A DNA stretch of 64,000 bases from Combretum micranthum (taxonomy: Eukaryota; Streptophyta; Magnoliopsida; Myrtales; Combretaceae). Below are positions 50,521-61,583 of this stretch, piece after piece. A program made the position numbers and the translations under genes. The notes beneath the pieces were generated by a model that searched no databases, was not told the origin of the DNA, and saw only the letters and a program-made list of their open reading frames with translations. The stretch spans positions 1,798,001 through 1,862,000 of the forward strand of contig JAMXBD010000013.1 of the NCBI GenBank assembly GCA_024138025.1, read 5' to 3'. Position 1 is the first letter of the stretch; every line of letters begins with the position of its first letter.

Positions 50521-51374
50521 CTAATTTTTCCTTAACTATAAACAAATATGGACTGGACACCTTAGACCCTTAACCTAGTCTAAAAAGTAAAATTTAAATA
50601 TTTTAATATAATTAATTTACTCCTTTATAGCCATGAAATAGTTATCCACTAAAATTCTGCATTCTTATAATTCCTTGCTCCTTATTTAAGACTTTAACAA
50701 TGCTATGGTAAGTCTTGCCAATTTATTTTAACTTGCAACTTTAAGAATTAGCACATTGTAATTTATATTATATGTTTTTTAATAAACTCTAATAATGAAG
50801 GATGATGTCTTTTATTGCATTAGCTTTAGCATATAAGCATTCAAAAGTAGGAAATCCGGATCAATTTTTATGAACTCATTAAAAGGTTAAAAGAAATCAA
50901 TAATCATATTAAGAAAGAAAGACAAAATAAATATAAAGCAAAAAGGTGATCTATGTATCCAAAAAGATCTATTCTAACAATTAAAAATGGAATTTTTTTA
51001 TATAAAAAAATATCAAATTGATGGAAATTTGGTTGTGTTTACTTTTGATTCCTTAGGCTCAGATGAGTAACCGAAGACAAGACATGTCTATTGTGACATT
51101 AGTAGTCTCACTAAAAGAAATAAAGAGGGAAAGTATCATTGTTGGATTGGATGTGCTCCTGCAGGTTCTCTTATCTAAGGAGCCATTTGGTGGAAACGGG
51201 TTATAATTTTCTTCTAATTGTCGTGGTGGTCATTTTGATGTTTTGAAATACCTTTTCATCCTAAAAGAACATTATTGCTTTCCTCAAACTTGTATCTCTA
51301 CAATCTTTGATTGTTTGTTTTATGAATTTGGCTTTAAATGCTGCACCTACACATTGCCGACAACTAATAGTACA

Positions 51375-51824
51375 TAGGGATGGACAAAAAAATCAATTGA
51401 ACTAAACTAATCCTTAATCGAACCAAACCAGACTAAAAATATGGTTTTTTGAATAATTTGGTATAAAAATTTTCCAATCCGAACCATTCCATGAATTTAT
51501 GTTTGGTCTGAAGAGGTAAATCAAACCAATTTATAAAACCAAATCAATTCATTTTTAAAAAAATATAATAATATTTTACTTGTAAGCTGTAATTATAAAT
51601 TTTTTTATAATGATTGATTAAAGAAAATTTTTAGTTAGAATTTTAATATAATTTGTAATACAAACTGAACAGAACCGTTATTCAATGATTTAGAAAATTT
51701 TTAATCCAAACCAAACCATTAATCAAGGGTTTGGTTTGAGATGAAAAAAAAAAGTCAAACTGTAAATTATAATTTGATTTGATTTTAGTAAAAATAGAGC
51801 CAAACCGACTTGTGATCGTTCTTA
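51375..51824. mobile_element. hAT-type MITE, 450 bp (copy 1)
   Basis: It begins TAGGGATGGACAAA and ends GTGATCGTTCTTA, with flanking octamers ATAGTACA and TTAGTAAA matching 6 of 8. The interior is rich in AACCAAACC and GGTTTGGTT words. It is carried in both copies of the tandem duplication, so it predates that event. Confidence 0.65.
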
Positions 51825-52072
51825 TTAGTAAATAGTAAGTTCTTCCTTTCAATTTCAATAAGAGGAGCCCCTGAGTTGAAAATGATACGGCGTGTCCAGA
51901 AGGCCCTCTTTGGGCTTTTGCCACAACATGTGGATTGACTGTGCCTGTGGCCCGTGAACCTTCTTCGATTGGATGAGATGTTATTATGCGTTTATATATA
52001 TCCATATTTTGGACTTTGTCCTTGTTAACTATTAACAGCAAACAACAACATTAACATCACTTTCCTCAAGTT

Positions 52073-52285
52073 TTGGACAACCACTACAACCACGGCCACA
52101 ATAATCCAACATTCTACCAGCATCATCATCCACATCAGTCCAATGAAGAGCAAGAAGAAGACTCGTTCTTTGAACTAGAACTCACTGTACCCACCAATCA
52201 CTTTGAAACAACCAAACCCAACAACAATGCAAACACCAATGCCACCAAAGATACTGCTACTACTACTGTTACTCCCACGAACAAT
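52073..52285 (+). pseudogene. Fragment resembling a membrane-associated kinase regulator (copy 1)
   Basis: The frame from 52073 reads a His/Asn-rich start (DNHYNHGHNN) followed by EEDSFFELELTVP. The acidic run plus FF-x-L-E-x-TVP pattern is typical of the N-terminus of plant membrane-associated kinase regulator (MAKR-type) proteins. A low-complexity Asn/Thr segment follows. The expected start codon is TTG (52073-52075) in both copies. A TATA-like TTTATATATA lies about 80 bases upstream (51991-52000). Homology to the family stops near 52285, where copy 2 sequence unrelated to the gene joins. It is probably a non-functional gene fragment carried in the duplication. Family assignment is from pattern recognition only. 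Confidence 0.5.
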
Positions 52286-52745
52286 ATGCACGTCCATTTT
52301 CCTGAAAAGCTTCGGTGGAAAATTAATGTTGTTTTAAATTGCACAAACACCTTTGAAATCTTTTAAAGTTATATAAATTTTTAAATTTTTTAGAGGGGTA
52401 CCCTTGAATCCTTAAAACCTAAATTTATTATTTAGAATCAATTCTATTGACAACTACTAATTAAAAAGCCTGCACCTCAATCTCTTGGAAAATAGGTGTT
52501 AGTGGGTTCATGTGTCAACTTTTTAAAAAATAGAGGTTTATGCAATTTTGAAAGAACTTTGACGGTGTTATCGAAAATAAATAGACGGTTTCTTGGATCT
52601 TATTTTGGACAACATTCTCTATTGAGGATGTGCCATATAAGCAAATAGGGCCATATGCAGTATATATATAGTACCGCAAGTGGTCTCATATATTGCCAAA
52701 AATAGGTGATTTAAGGACCACTCACCTATCTCTCAGTGACTCTAA

Positions 52746-53172
52746 CTGCATGTTCATTTGCATGAATAACTATTTATTCCCTTCTTGTTCTACGTAAAAT
52801 GCTACTATAATGTTCACTTGAAGGGAATGACAATTCATAATGAATTGCTATTACGTGAAATGATGAAAAGTCATTTATGTCCATATCCTCATGAATGGCT
52901 ATTCATGAATTGCTACATGAATGGCTATTCAATGGTTTATTTTTCAACTTTTTCATAAATGCCCTTGTCTTAAAAATATTACCTATATAATTATCATCTC
53001 TCTATAATAAATATAAGAGGCATTATAGGTATTTTACATTTTACTCCAATAACTACTTGTTTTACTTTTTATACCCAAGTGAACATTGTAATATCTATTA
53101 CAACCCTATTACATTTCCTTTGAATTGGAATTCTATTCCCTCCTTATTCCATACTACAAAGTGAACGAATCA
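52746..53172. mobile_element. Tourist-like MITE, 427 bp (copy 1)
   Basis: Imperfect inverted termini CTGCATGTTCATTTG and TGATTCGTTCACTTTG (reverse complement of the right end) are flanked by TAA (52743-52745, 53173-53175). Same family as 39595-40130. It lies about 0.5 kb upstream of the 531-residue gene. Confidence 0.7.
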
Positions 53173-53598
53173 TAAATATTAGGAGGTGAGTAAGTACTAA
53201 ATTTTTTTCTATAAGTAACCGTATTCATAAATTACAAATGATAATTATTTTAGAAACTATTTACTATCTCTTAAATATATCAGAGTATAATTATTTGTAC
53301 ACGAAAGCTTCTATAGTTCTATCAACGAATCGTTCAGTCAGCCATTTAACAGTTAAAATGAATATAGTAATTAGGATATTAACTATTTTAGTTGGTCAAT
53401 CACATTTAGGAATAATATGAGTTGTTGGATAATAATAAGACTGATCTCATCAAAATTAATAATGGTATAATAGAATTTTCAGATGTACAAGTGATGTCCT
53501 ATTCGATATTTTCCTACTAAGCACACCACGAGAAAAGTCAAGTTGTTCATACGTCGGATGCATTGAGGTTGCTTCTATCGCTCGCCTGCTTCTCGCAC

Positions 53599-53606
53599 TT
53601 TAAATA
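53599..53606 (+). promoter_or_regulatory. TATA-like element of the 531-aa BBE-like gene
   Basis: TTTAAATA occupies the place of the TATAAATA in the paralogous promoters (3211-3218), 80 bases before the ATG. One base has changed in the core (A to T). Confidence 0.5.
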
Positions 53607-53678
53607 GGACCGCTGGCCTCCTATACCTGCAGACAACGTAACTAAAAAGAGGGCAAATCCAAGAAAACAAACGTAACG

Positions 53679-55274
53679 ATGAACGTAGAGAAATCCTCGT
53701 TTATGTCCTTATTCTTCTGCCTTCTTTCACTTCCATTGGTGACATTATGTGATCAAACTCACCAAGATTTTCTTCAATGTCTTTCTCTCCGTTCGGAAAA
53801 TTCTAGTTCAATAACGAACGTAATATACACTCCTTCAAACACATCCTATAGCTCTGTCTTAGACGTCACCCTCCAAAACCTCAGATTCTTGAATGCTTCA
53901 AAACCTGCGGTCATCGTAACCCCACTACAAGTTTCCCACATCCAGGCATCCGTTTACTGTTCCCAGAAATACGGATTGCAAACCAGAACACGTAGCGGCG
54001 GGCATGACTACGAGGGTCTATCTTATGTTTCAGAAGTTCCCTTTGTCATTATTGACATGGTAAATCTTCGGTCTATTGATGTAGATGTTGAAAATAGGAC
54101 TGCATGGGTCCAATCAGGAGCACTTGTTGGAGAACTTTATTATAGAATTGCTGAGAAAAGCCAAACGCTAGGCTTTCCAGCCGCAACATGTCCTACAGTC
54201 GGTATTGGTGGCCACTTAAGTGGTGGAGGATATGGCATGATGATGAGAAAATATGGCCTAGCAGCCGACCGTATAATTGATGCCCAGTTGATTGATGTTA
54301 ACGGCAGGCTGCTTGATAGAAAATCAATGGGTGAGGATCTATTTTGGGCGATTCGAGGCGGTGGCGGAGGCAGTTTTGGTATAGTTGTTTCTTGGAAAAT
54401 TGAGTTAGTTGTTGTTCCCTCCACTGTCACGGTTTTTAGTCCAATTAGAATCTTGGAGCAGAATGCAACAGAACTCGTTTACAAGTGGCAACTGGTGGCA
54501 GCTGATAAACTTCCTGAAGAATTATTCATCAGGATAGTCTTGCGAAGTTACAATGGATCGAGTGGAAATCGAACAATTCGGGCTTTCTTCAATTCTCTCT
54601 ATCTTGGGGGTGTTGATGATCTTCTGAAAATTATGAACGAAAGCTTTCCCGAACTCAATTTAACACGAGATGATTGTACTGAAATGAGTTGGATCGAGTC
54701 AGTGCTCTCCTTTGCAGGGTTCTCTAGAAAAACACCTTTAGAAATATTGCTTAATAGGACATCCAATAGCAAGAACTACTTCAAAAACAAATCGGATTAT
54801 GTTAAAAAGCCAATTCCTAAAGGTAGACTTGGGGAAATATGGGATTGGTTTTATGAACAAGACCAAGGTGCAGCACTAATGATTTGGAGCCCTTGTGGGG
54901 GGATAATGAATAAGATTTCGGAGTCTGCAATTCCTTTTCCTCATAGAGCCGGATATTTATACACAATCCAGTATATAACTTCATGGACCCAAGAAGGAGA
55001 GGAGATTTCAGAGGGGCACATAAGTTGGATTCGGAGATTTTACGCATATATGGCTCAACATGTTTCCACCTCTCCAAGGCAAGCATACATTAACTATAGG
55101 GATCTTGATCTTGGAGTAAATGATATTGGAAACACGAGCTATACAAAGGCTAGCGTATGGGGGAAAAAGTATTTTAAGAATAATTTTGATAGATTGGTAC
55201 GTGTTAAAACAATGGTTGATCCAGGAAACTTCTTCAGACATGAACAAAGTATTCCATCGCTTTCCTCATGGTAG
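53679..55274 (+). CDS. BBE-like FAD-linked oxidoreductase, 531 aa, intact
   Basis: A complete intronless paralogue of the gene at 41217. Residues 1-24 are a signal peptide (SLFFCLLSLPLVTLC). The FAD-binding domain spans about 74-250, with His109 in RSGGHDYEG and Cys171 in CPTVG as the two covalent flavin sites. The BBE C-terminal domain (about 470-529) has NYRD with Tyr473 and an IQY motif with Gln431. N-glycosylation sites include 42, 54, 73, 139 and 262. An oddity is Cys406 in SPCGG, where the paralogue and most of the family have Tyr (PYGG). The nearest relative in the window is the pseudogene at 3286, not the 41217 gene. It sits inside the 10-kb tandem duplication. Substrate unknown; a secreted flavoprotein oxidase or dehydrogenase is expected. 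Confidence 0.97.
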   Translation: MNVEKSSFMSLFFCLLSLPLVTLCDQTHQDFLQCLSLRSENSSSITNVIYTPSNTSYSSVLDVTLQNLRFLNASKPAVIVTPLQVSHIQASVYCSQKYGLQTRTRSGGHDYEGLSYVSEVPFVIIDMVNLRSIDVDVENRTAWVQSGALVGELYYRIAEKSQTLGFPAATCPTVGIGGHLSGGGYGMMMRKYGLAADRIIDAQLIDVNGRLLDRKSMGEDLFWAIRGGGGGSFGIVVSWKIELVVVPSTVTVFSPIRILEQNATELVYKWQLVAADKLPEELFIRIVLRSYNGSSGNRTIRAFFNSLYLGGVDDLLKIMNESFPELNLTRDDCTEMSWIESVLSFAGFSRKTPLEILLNRTSNSKNYFKNKSDYVKKPIPKGRLGEIWDWFYEQDQGAALMIWSPCGGIMNKISESAIPFPHRAGYLYTIQYITSWTQEGEEISEGHISWIRRFYAYMAQHVSTSPRQAYINYRDLDLGVNDIGNTSYTKASVWGKKYFKNNFDRLVRVKTMVDPGNFFRHEQSIPSLSSW

Positions 55275-55436
55275 AAGAAAGCAATTTATTGATAAGAGTT
55301 CCTAGGAGGTACATAAATAAGTTGATGTCATGTTCATGGACGACATGATTTTGTTTTTATTAGTTTATTGTAATTGTTGTCATACAACACATATGTTTAT
55401 ATCTTTTATAGTTGATCCCATTCACTTACCATATAT

Positions 55437-55442
55437 AATAAA
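55437..55442 (+). terminator. Polyadenylation signal candidate
   Basis: AATAAA lies 163 bases after the stop codon of the 531-residue gene, in a 3' flank that is homologous to the one after the pseudogene. Confidence 0.5.
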
Positions 55443-56830
55443 GAGGGAATTTTATTGTAACTCAATAGAAAAGTAATATCTTATAATTGTTATTAGGTAT
55501 CTATTACATCATTTAGTGCTTTTTTTTTGGCCAGCTATTAAATTATTTAGTTGATATGGAGAAAAAAAATTTAAAGGGTTATGTTTGAATAAAATTAATA
55601 TGTATTATGTCCTAATGTTGGGCAAAATACTCATTACTTTGTGACAGATATAGTACGGTGGCAGTAGTATTACTGCATAATAGCAGGGCATAAAATTATA
55701 GGAATAAATTTGATATTGAATATTAAATAATTAGAGTAGGAATTGTTATATATTATTTTGCATAAAATTGGTATTGAGTTTTTAAAGTGCAACCAAGGGG
55801 AAAATGAAAGAATTATTCATCCCATGTGATGCAGTAAATTTGTCTATTTATTATAATTTGCAATATTATAAAATAATTATGCTCTTTGGTAGTGCTTCTT
55901 TATTTCCAAGTTTTTCAATTTTTCAGTTTTTAGCAGATCCAGAAATTAAGGATGGAATTAAAGGTAACGTCCCCCAAATTTATTGATTGTGAGCAAAATC
56001 CTCCGATACCTATTAAATGCAGATCCTCCCAAATTTATTAATTGTGACAGGCCAAAGAATTGCGTTTGCGAACGTCAAAGCATGAGATGCAGCATAATTG
56101 AGGACTTCAAATTTTAAAATTACGTAGTTACATCAGAAACAAGTGGCTGATGATGATAATGCTAAAGTGGAAGTTAGTTAAAACTATATTTGGCCTGATA
56201 GAATGAATTAGGAAGGAAGAAAAGTGGAGGAAATAAATAATTATAGAATTTGAATCGTTTATGTCTTGGGATAATGAAGAGGAGCAAAATGGATTGATCA
56301 TTAATTATTATATAAAACAAAATAAGATATAATGGTAGATTAGTATTTAAAAAAGAAGGGTGCATAAGTAATTTTAAATTTTTCTTTTCTTTTCCCTTCC
56401 TATTCTTTCTATTTTGGAGGAGATAAAAAATGATGGGACTCAAAAAAAAAAAATTTACATCCATTTTCCCTTCCGTGGTCTTTTTCTTTCAAAACATACA
56501 ATGGAATAAAATTTAATCATTCCCATTTTCTATCCTTCCTAGTCATTTCTTCCTAGGTCCCCTATAGCAGTGTATGGATGTCGTGTCCAATCATTCCATG
56601 ATTTGAGCTATGTCAATATACTAAGAAAAGGTCTTTCATTTGTGAGAATGACCTAAGATCAATATAATCTTTCAAATCTTTTATAATACAGAACGTTTTT
56701 CATTAATTGAAAAAATATAATTTTTTTCCTAATCATTAAATTCACTAGCATGCATTATATTACTCGGGTCATGTTTTCACAAAGACTAGTTGAAATTTAA
56801 TGTAAGATTCGACTATAAAAGCCTCACACT
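55443..56830. other. No gene; possible MITE at 56190-56570
   Basis: AT-rich DNA with short frames only. GAATTAGGAAGGAAGAAAA near 56206 is partly inverted as TCCTTCCTAGTCATTTCTTC near 56533, which suggests a degraded MITE. No family motif is visible in the 60- to 96-codon frames. Confidence 0.4.
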
Positions 56831-57640
56831 CTTTGAAGCTTTTTGATGAAGTAGAGATAATGGCAAATGTGTATCTAGAGAATTGGGACAAAAACTCGTC
56901 TGTTACCATTAGGTGCTCCAAAGACCTCAACTTGAATAAAACGAGTAAACTCAAAGAAATGAGCACCTTAGGTGCTGTGCCGGGTTGGTTTTTGGTCAAA
57001 TTCCTTCATCTAGGGCCTCAAAAGATTATTTTTAGTATTTTTAGTCGGTTTTATTTTTCTTATAACTTTTTACAGGAATGTCGGTTTTATACACCGTCTA
57101 TGGTATTAGTTTTGTCTTTTCATGTACTTTATTTTAAGATCTTTTTTATTTTTTTGACAGTTTCGGTTTTATTTTTGGCAGCTTTTAAGCTGGCCTATAT
57201 ATTGTATGCCCTAGGTAAATAGACAGTTACTTATCATTTTTCAAATAAAATTTTAGAGCTTTCATTACTATTTTCCCAAATTTTGAATTCATCATAGAAT
57301 TTCGATTTTTGATGTCATTAACCTATGTATTCGTAGAATTAATAGGCTTTTGAAGATCTCAAGCTGGTATTTGCATGCGAATGAACAGTTTGTTATACAT
57401 CCTAATTTACCTCTGTGTTAGATTGGTATGAGAGCTACGTTCAATATTAGTAACAGTGACACCCTATGGACAATCTAATCAACATCATGCTGCAATGGAT
57501 TAGATCTACGATCATAATGATCTAGATCAAAGGATCAAGCAGATGATTGATGAGCGACTGAATGCAGTATTGGAACATAAGTTAGCAGGGGTTATTGCTT
57601 GATTGACAAAAAGAATGGGTGCATTGATGGGGAACCAAAG
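56831..57640 (+). mobile_element. Truncated LTR-element fragment: LTR end, primer site, gag start
   Basis: LTR-like T-rich DNA (to about 57400) is followed by TTGGTATGAGAGC (57423-57435), close to an initiator-Met primer site. A gag-like reading then appears (DDRIKQMIDERLNAVLEHKLAG near 57520-57595). It is cut at 57640 by the copia LTR that follows. The 129-codon frame at 56833-57222 is LTR sequence, not a gene. Confidence 0.45.
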
Positions 57641-59167
57641 TGTTGAGTTTGTATATTCAATGTGGATTTTGATGAGATGATATAACGTATAATTAACTAT
57701 TTAATTATTATAAACTGCACTTAATTAGTCAAATATATATGTGTATGTGGTGCACCTTTATGAAGTTTATACAAGTTTTTAGTAGGAATAGTATCAGCCG
57801 AGAGCTAGGCAATTTTAGGCTCGACAAACTTAAGACTAAATCTTGATAAGCCAAAAATGCAGAGGAATTAGTCTAGGGTCATGTTGAGGGGTCAACAAAT
57901 CAATTAGTCAAGGCACGAAAAAGTTAAGACTAAAGCTTGATGAGTTCAAGAAATGCACAACCTTGGTTGAGGGGATGGTCGAAGGTTCAACAGGTCCACT
58001 GGTCAAGGCATGACAAGTTCAAGACTGAGACTTGACAAAGCTTAAAAATGCATAGTCTTGGTTGAGGGTCATGTTAGGGCTCAACGTGTTAAAGCTTAGG
58101 GCACAATAGTTTGATTTCTAAAGCTTGATGGAATAAAGACTTGTCAAGGGCAAATTTGAGGCACGACACTTTGAAGTGTGACAAGTCTTTAGGGTGCAAT
58201 AGCTTAAATATTGGAGCTGATGTGGCTAGAAAGAGCCGTTGAAGTGCATTAAATGCTTAGCAACTTAAAGACGTTGTCTCTAACAAGCATTTGAATTTTT
58301 GAAGGCTCTATATATATATATACACACACTCTATCCTTGGGAAATTGAAAAGGAGAGATGGAAATGTGCAAAAAGAGCTTTTATTTGCGATATAACAAAT
58401 TATTAATTTTCTTTTTGCTTATTCATTAAATTTGCAATATTTGTAAAAAGAGAGAAAAACATTATAGTGCTCTGTTCTTACACCTGTAATCTCTTAAAGA
58501 GCATATATAGAGAGAAAAGAAATATTCTATTTCTTTTGTGTTGTAGAGAATTGTAATTGCTTAGCTTGAATGTACTTTTGTGATTAATAAAAGTAATGGT
58601 GAAGTCCTTGATTGGAGGCATTAATGGATTGTGGAGAGTAAGAAGTGTATTGAACTTTAAGTTATACCTGGACTAATATTTTCTATACCTATCTCTTTGA
58701 TATTTCATATTGCATTTGCTATTATATTATTCACTGCAAATTAAGATTTTATTTAATCTGCCCATTAAAATAAATTGTTTAAATTTTCAGGGCAAATACT
58801 CAATTCAACCACCCTCACCCCTCTTCCTTATGTATTTTATAATGCATTTTTATGTTTTCATTTGGTCTCAGAGCCAGTCTCTATCATTTTTGTGCATAGT
58901 CACATAATGGAGTAAAGCTCATGGCATTTTATGTACTAAGGTTTCTAGAGGGACAAGCTATAAATAGACAACCGCTTCTATGTAGGGGTAACTATCCATA
59001 TTAGAAGTGTAGAATGAAAATTTTCTTACAACTCAAAATAGATTAATCTAAAATTTCATAGAAAATGGGTCTTTAAAAATTGAAGAAAAAGAAGAAAAAG
59101 TTTACAATGAAGAAGATAGGAAGAAATTAGATTTAAATGAAATTGCTATGAATATTTTGCATTGTGG
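57641..59167 (+). mobile_element. Truncated copia element: LTR, primer site and gag start
   Basis: An LTR-like 57641-58860 (TGTTGAG...TTTTCA) is followed two bases later by TGGTCTCAGAGCC (58863-58875), a near-canonical initiator-Met primer site. The interior then gives copia gag traces ending EEDRKKLDLNEIAMNILHC. It stops abruptly at 59167, where gypsy sequence of duplication copy 2 begins. The LTR contains its own tandem repeats at 57800-58220. Confidence 0.7.
57800..58220. repeat. Tandem units of about 95-105 bp in the copia LTR
   Basis: Three to four degenerate units share GACAAGTTCAAGACTGAGAC, CTTGATGAG/CTTGACAAG and GGTTGAGGGTCATGTT words. They begin near 57815, 57910, 58005 and 58115. 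Confidence 0.65.
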
Positions 59168-59521
59168 TCTAGGGCCTCAATCAAGGAGTGGCCTTGGAGG
59201 CCATCAAGTAGGATGTACTCGCTGAGAGCCCCTTCTTCAGCTCCCAATATAAATGTCAACTAGGAACCCAACTTCAGTAACTTGAGTCGACGAAGGGAGC
59301 TCTAGCTAAAATACGGCTAAGGACAACTCTTTATCCTCATGGCCTTAAGTTATCTTTGGGTTGCAGCTTAGATACTAAGCCACTTGCAATAAGCAGCTCC
59401 AACTACGTGAGACCCAACTCTAACTCCAACTTCAACTCCAAATTTCCTCATGGACATGACGAGGAGGAGACATGACATCATCACTCCCCTTGGTACCCAC
59501 AATGGGAGTGCGAGAGGTTAG

Positions 59522-60020
59522 TGTTGATGATGAATTTTTTACAAGCTCTTACTAAGCTAAGGCCTAATAGGAAAAGGGATCGATATCCCAACTTCAATAG
59601 GAATCTTACTCCGTAAGGAGCTCACTAAAATGACTACTCTATCATCCAGGGAAAGGGGAGGGGGACCTCATGACCTTGATCTTAACTTCTAAAGGTCGAG
59701 GTCACGAACTTGAACAGGACACGACTTCACACCTCAATAGGAGGGGGACCACATCAACTTGACATGAAGATCCTCCTAACATCTTGTACCTATCTAGCTG
59801 TACTCTATATCTAACATCTTTTTGTTATTCCACAAGAGTAGGCACGATCTATGCCTAGTATTGTAGCACTTGATAGCTTTGGCCAGCTGGAGACTCAACA
59901 AGGGCCTACTACGTGTAAAGAGTGTTTCCTCAATCCTCATAAGAGCTTGCCATGGCCACCTTAAACCAGGTTCAACTTCCTAAGATTAAGGGAAGCAACA
60001 AAAAAGGTAAAAACAAGAGA

Positions 60021-60053
<33 letters not shown>

Positions 60054-60267
60054 GAAAAAAAAAAAGAAAGAAAGGATATTCGTCTCTTTAAGTGAACCGC
60101 ATACTGATGTAAACATTGGAGTGACCATGCTGGACAACCCCCCGGTGTAGTGCTAACTGAGTTCTCTATGTGCGCAGGTTCCCGAGTGTATCATCTGGCC
60201 CAACTTCCCTTCTCTAGGAAGGAAGGTCTGTGGTGAATCTCTACTATCTAATTTAGTACCTGCAACA
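59522..60267 (+). repeat. Gypsy 3' LTR (copy 2)
   Basis: Counterpart of 49799-50520, also followed by CTAAT (60268-60272). Its CT microsatellite is longer (about 60020-60048). Confidence 0.9.
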
Positions 60268-61133
60268 CTAATTTTTCCTTAACTATAAACAAATATGGAC
60301 TGGACACCTTAGACCCTTAACCTAATTTAAAAAGTCAAATTTAAATATTTTAATATAATTATTTTACTCCTTTATAGCCATGAAACATTTATCCACTAAA
60401 ATTCTACATTCTTATAATTCCTTGCTGCTTATTTAAGACTTTAACATTGCTATGGTAAGTCTTACCAATTTATTTTAACTTGCAACTTTAAGAATTAGCA
60501 TAAGAATTAGCATGTTGTAATTTATATTATATGTTTTTTAATAAACTCTAATAATGAAGGATGATGTTTTTTATTGCATTAGCTTTAGCATATAAGCATT
60601 CAAAAGTAGGAAATCCGGATCAATTTTTATGAACTCATTAAAAGGTTAAAAGAAATCAATAATCATATTAAGAAAGAAAGACAAAATAAATATAAAGCAA
60701 AAAGGTGATCTATGTATCCAAAAAGATCTATTCTAACAATTAAAAATGGAATTTTTTTATATAAAAAAAAATCAAATTGATGGAAATTTGGTTGTGTTTA
60801 CTTTTGATTCCTCAAGCTCAGATGAGTAACTGAAGACAAGACATGTCTATTGTGACATTAGTAGTCTCACTAAAAGAAATAAAGAGGGAAAGTATCATTG
60901 TTGGATTGGATGTGCTCCTGCAGGATCTCTTATCTAAGGAGCCATTTGGTGGAAATGGGTTATAGTTTTCTTCTAAATGCGCTGGTGGCCATTTTGATGT
61001 TTTGAAATACCTTTTCATCCTAAAAGAACATTATTGCTTTCCTCAAACTTGTATCTATACAATCTTTGATTGTTTGTTTTATGAATTTGGCTTTAAATGC
61101 TGCACCTACACATTGCCGACAACTAATAGTACA

Positions 61134-61583
61134 TAGGGATGGACAAAAAAATCAATTGAACTAAACTAATCCTTAATCGAACCAAACCAGACTAAAAATA
61201 TGGTTTTTTGAATAATTTGGTATAAAAATTTTCCAATCCGAACCATTCCATGAATTTATGTTTGGTCTGAAGAGGTAAATCAAACCAATTTATAAAACCA
61301 AATCAATTCATTTTTAAAAAAATATAATAATATTTTACTTGTAAGCTGTAATTATAAATTTTTTTATAATGATTGATTAAATAAAATTTTTAGTTAGAAT
61401 TTTAATATAATTTGTAATACAAACTGAACAGAACCGTTATTCAATGATTTAGAAAATTTTTAATCCAAACCAAACCATTAATCAAGGGTTTGGTTTGAGA
61501 TGAAAAAAAAAAGTCAAACTGTAAATTATAATTTGATTTGATTTTAGTAAAAATAGAGCCAAACCGACTTGTGATCGTTCTTA
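61134..61583. mobile_element. hAT-type MITE (copy 2)
   Basis: Nearly identical to 51375-51824; one substitution was noticed (near 61382). Confidence 0.65.

Larger units (their letters stand above)
48091..53319 (+). repeat. Tandem duplication, copy 1
   Basis: Direct repeat of 59168-64000. Aligned blocks: 48091-48220 with 59168-59297; 49577-52199 with 59311-61955; 52282-53319 with 62968-64000. Copy 2 lacks about 1.35 kb of gypsy interior (48221-49576). Copy 1 has only 82 bp (52200-52281) where copy 2 has 1012 bp. By eye, divergence is about 9% in 49577-49790, near zero in 51360-52100, and about 6% in 53160-53319. The duplication continues past the window edge, so the BBE-like gene at 53679 should also be duplicated. 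Confidence 0.93.

Noticed and set aside
51682..52041. A 119-codon minus-strand frame found identical in both duplication copies (also 61441-61800)
   Set aside because: It lies antisense to a MITE end and the promoter-like region of the kinase-regulator-like fragment. Identity is explained by the recent copy similarity of the DNA, and no protein motif is seen.
54140..54430. Minus-strand frames of 60-96 codons inside the BBE-like genes (also 41708-41965, 3749-3991)
   Set aside because: They recur at the same position in all three paralogues because they are antisense to the conserved FAD domain.
56833..57222. A 129-codon plus-strand frame with hydrophobic C-terminus
   Set aside because: T-rich LTR-like DNA; a primer-binding-site-like sequence and gag traces follow it, so it is retroelement sequence.
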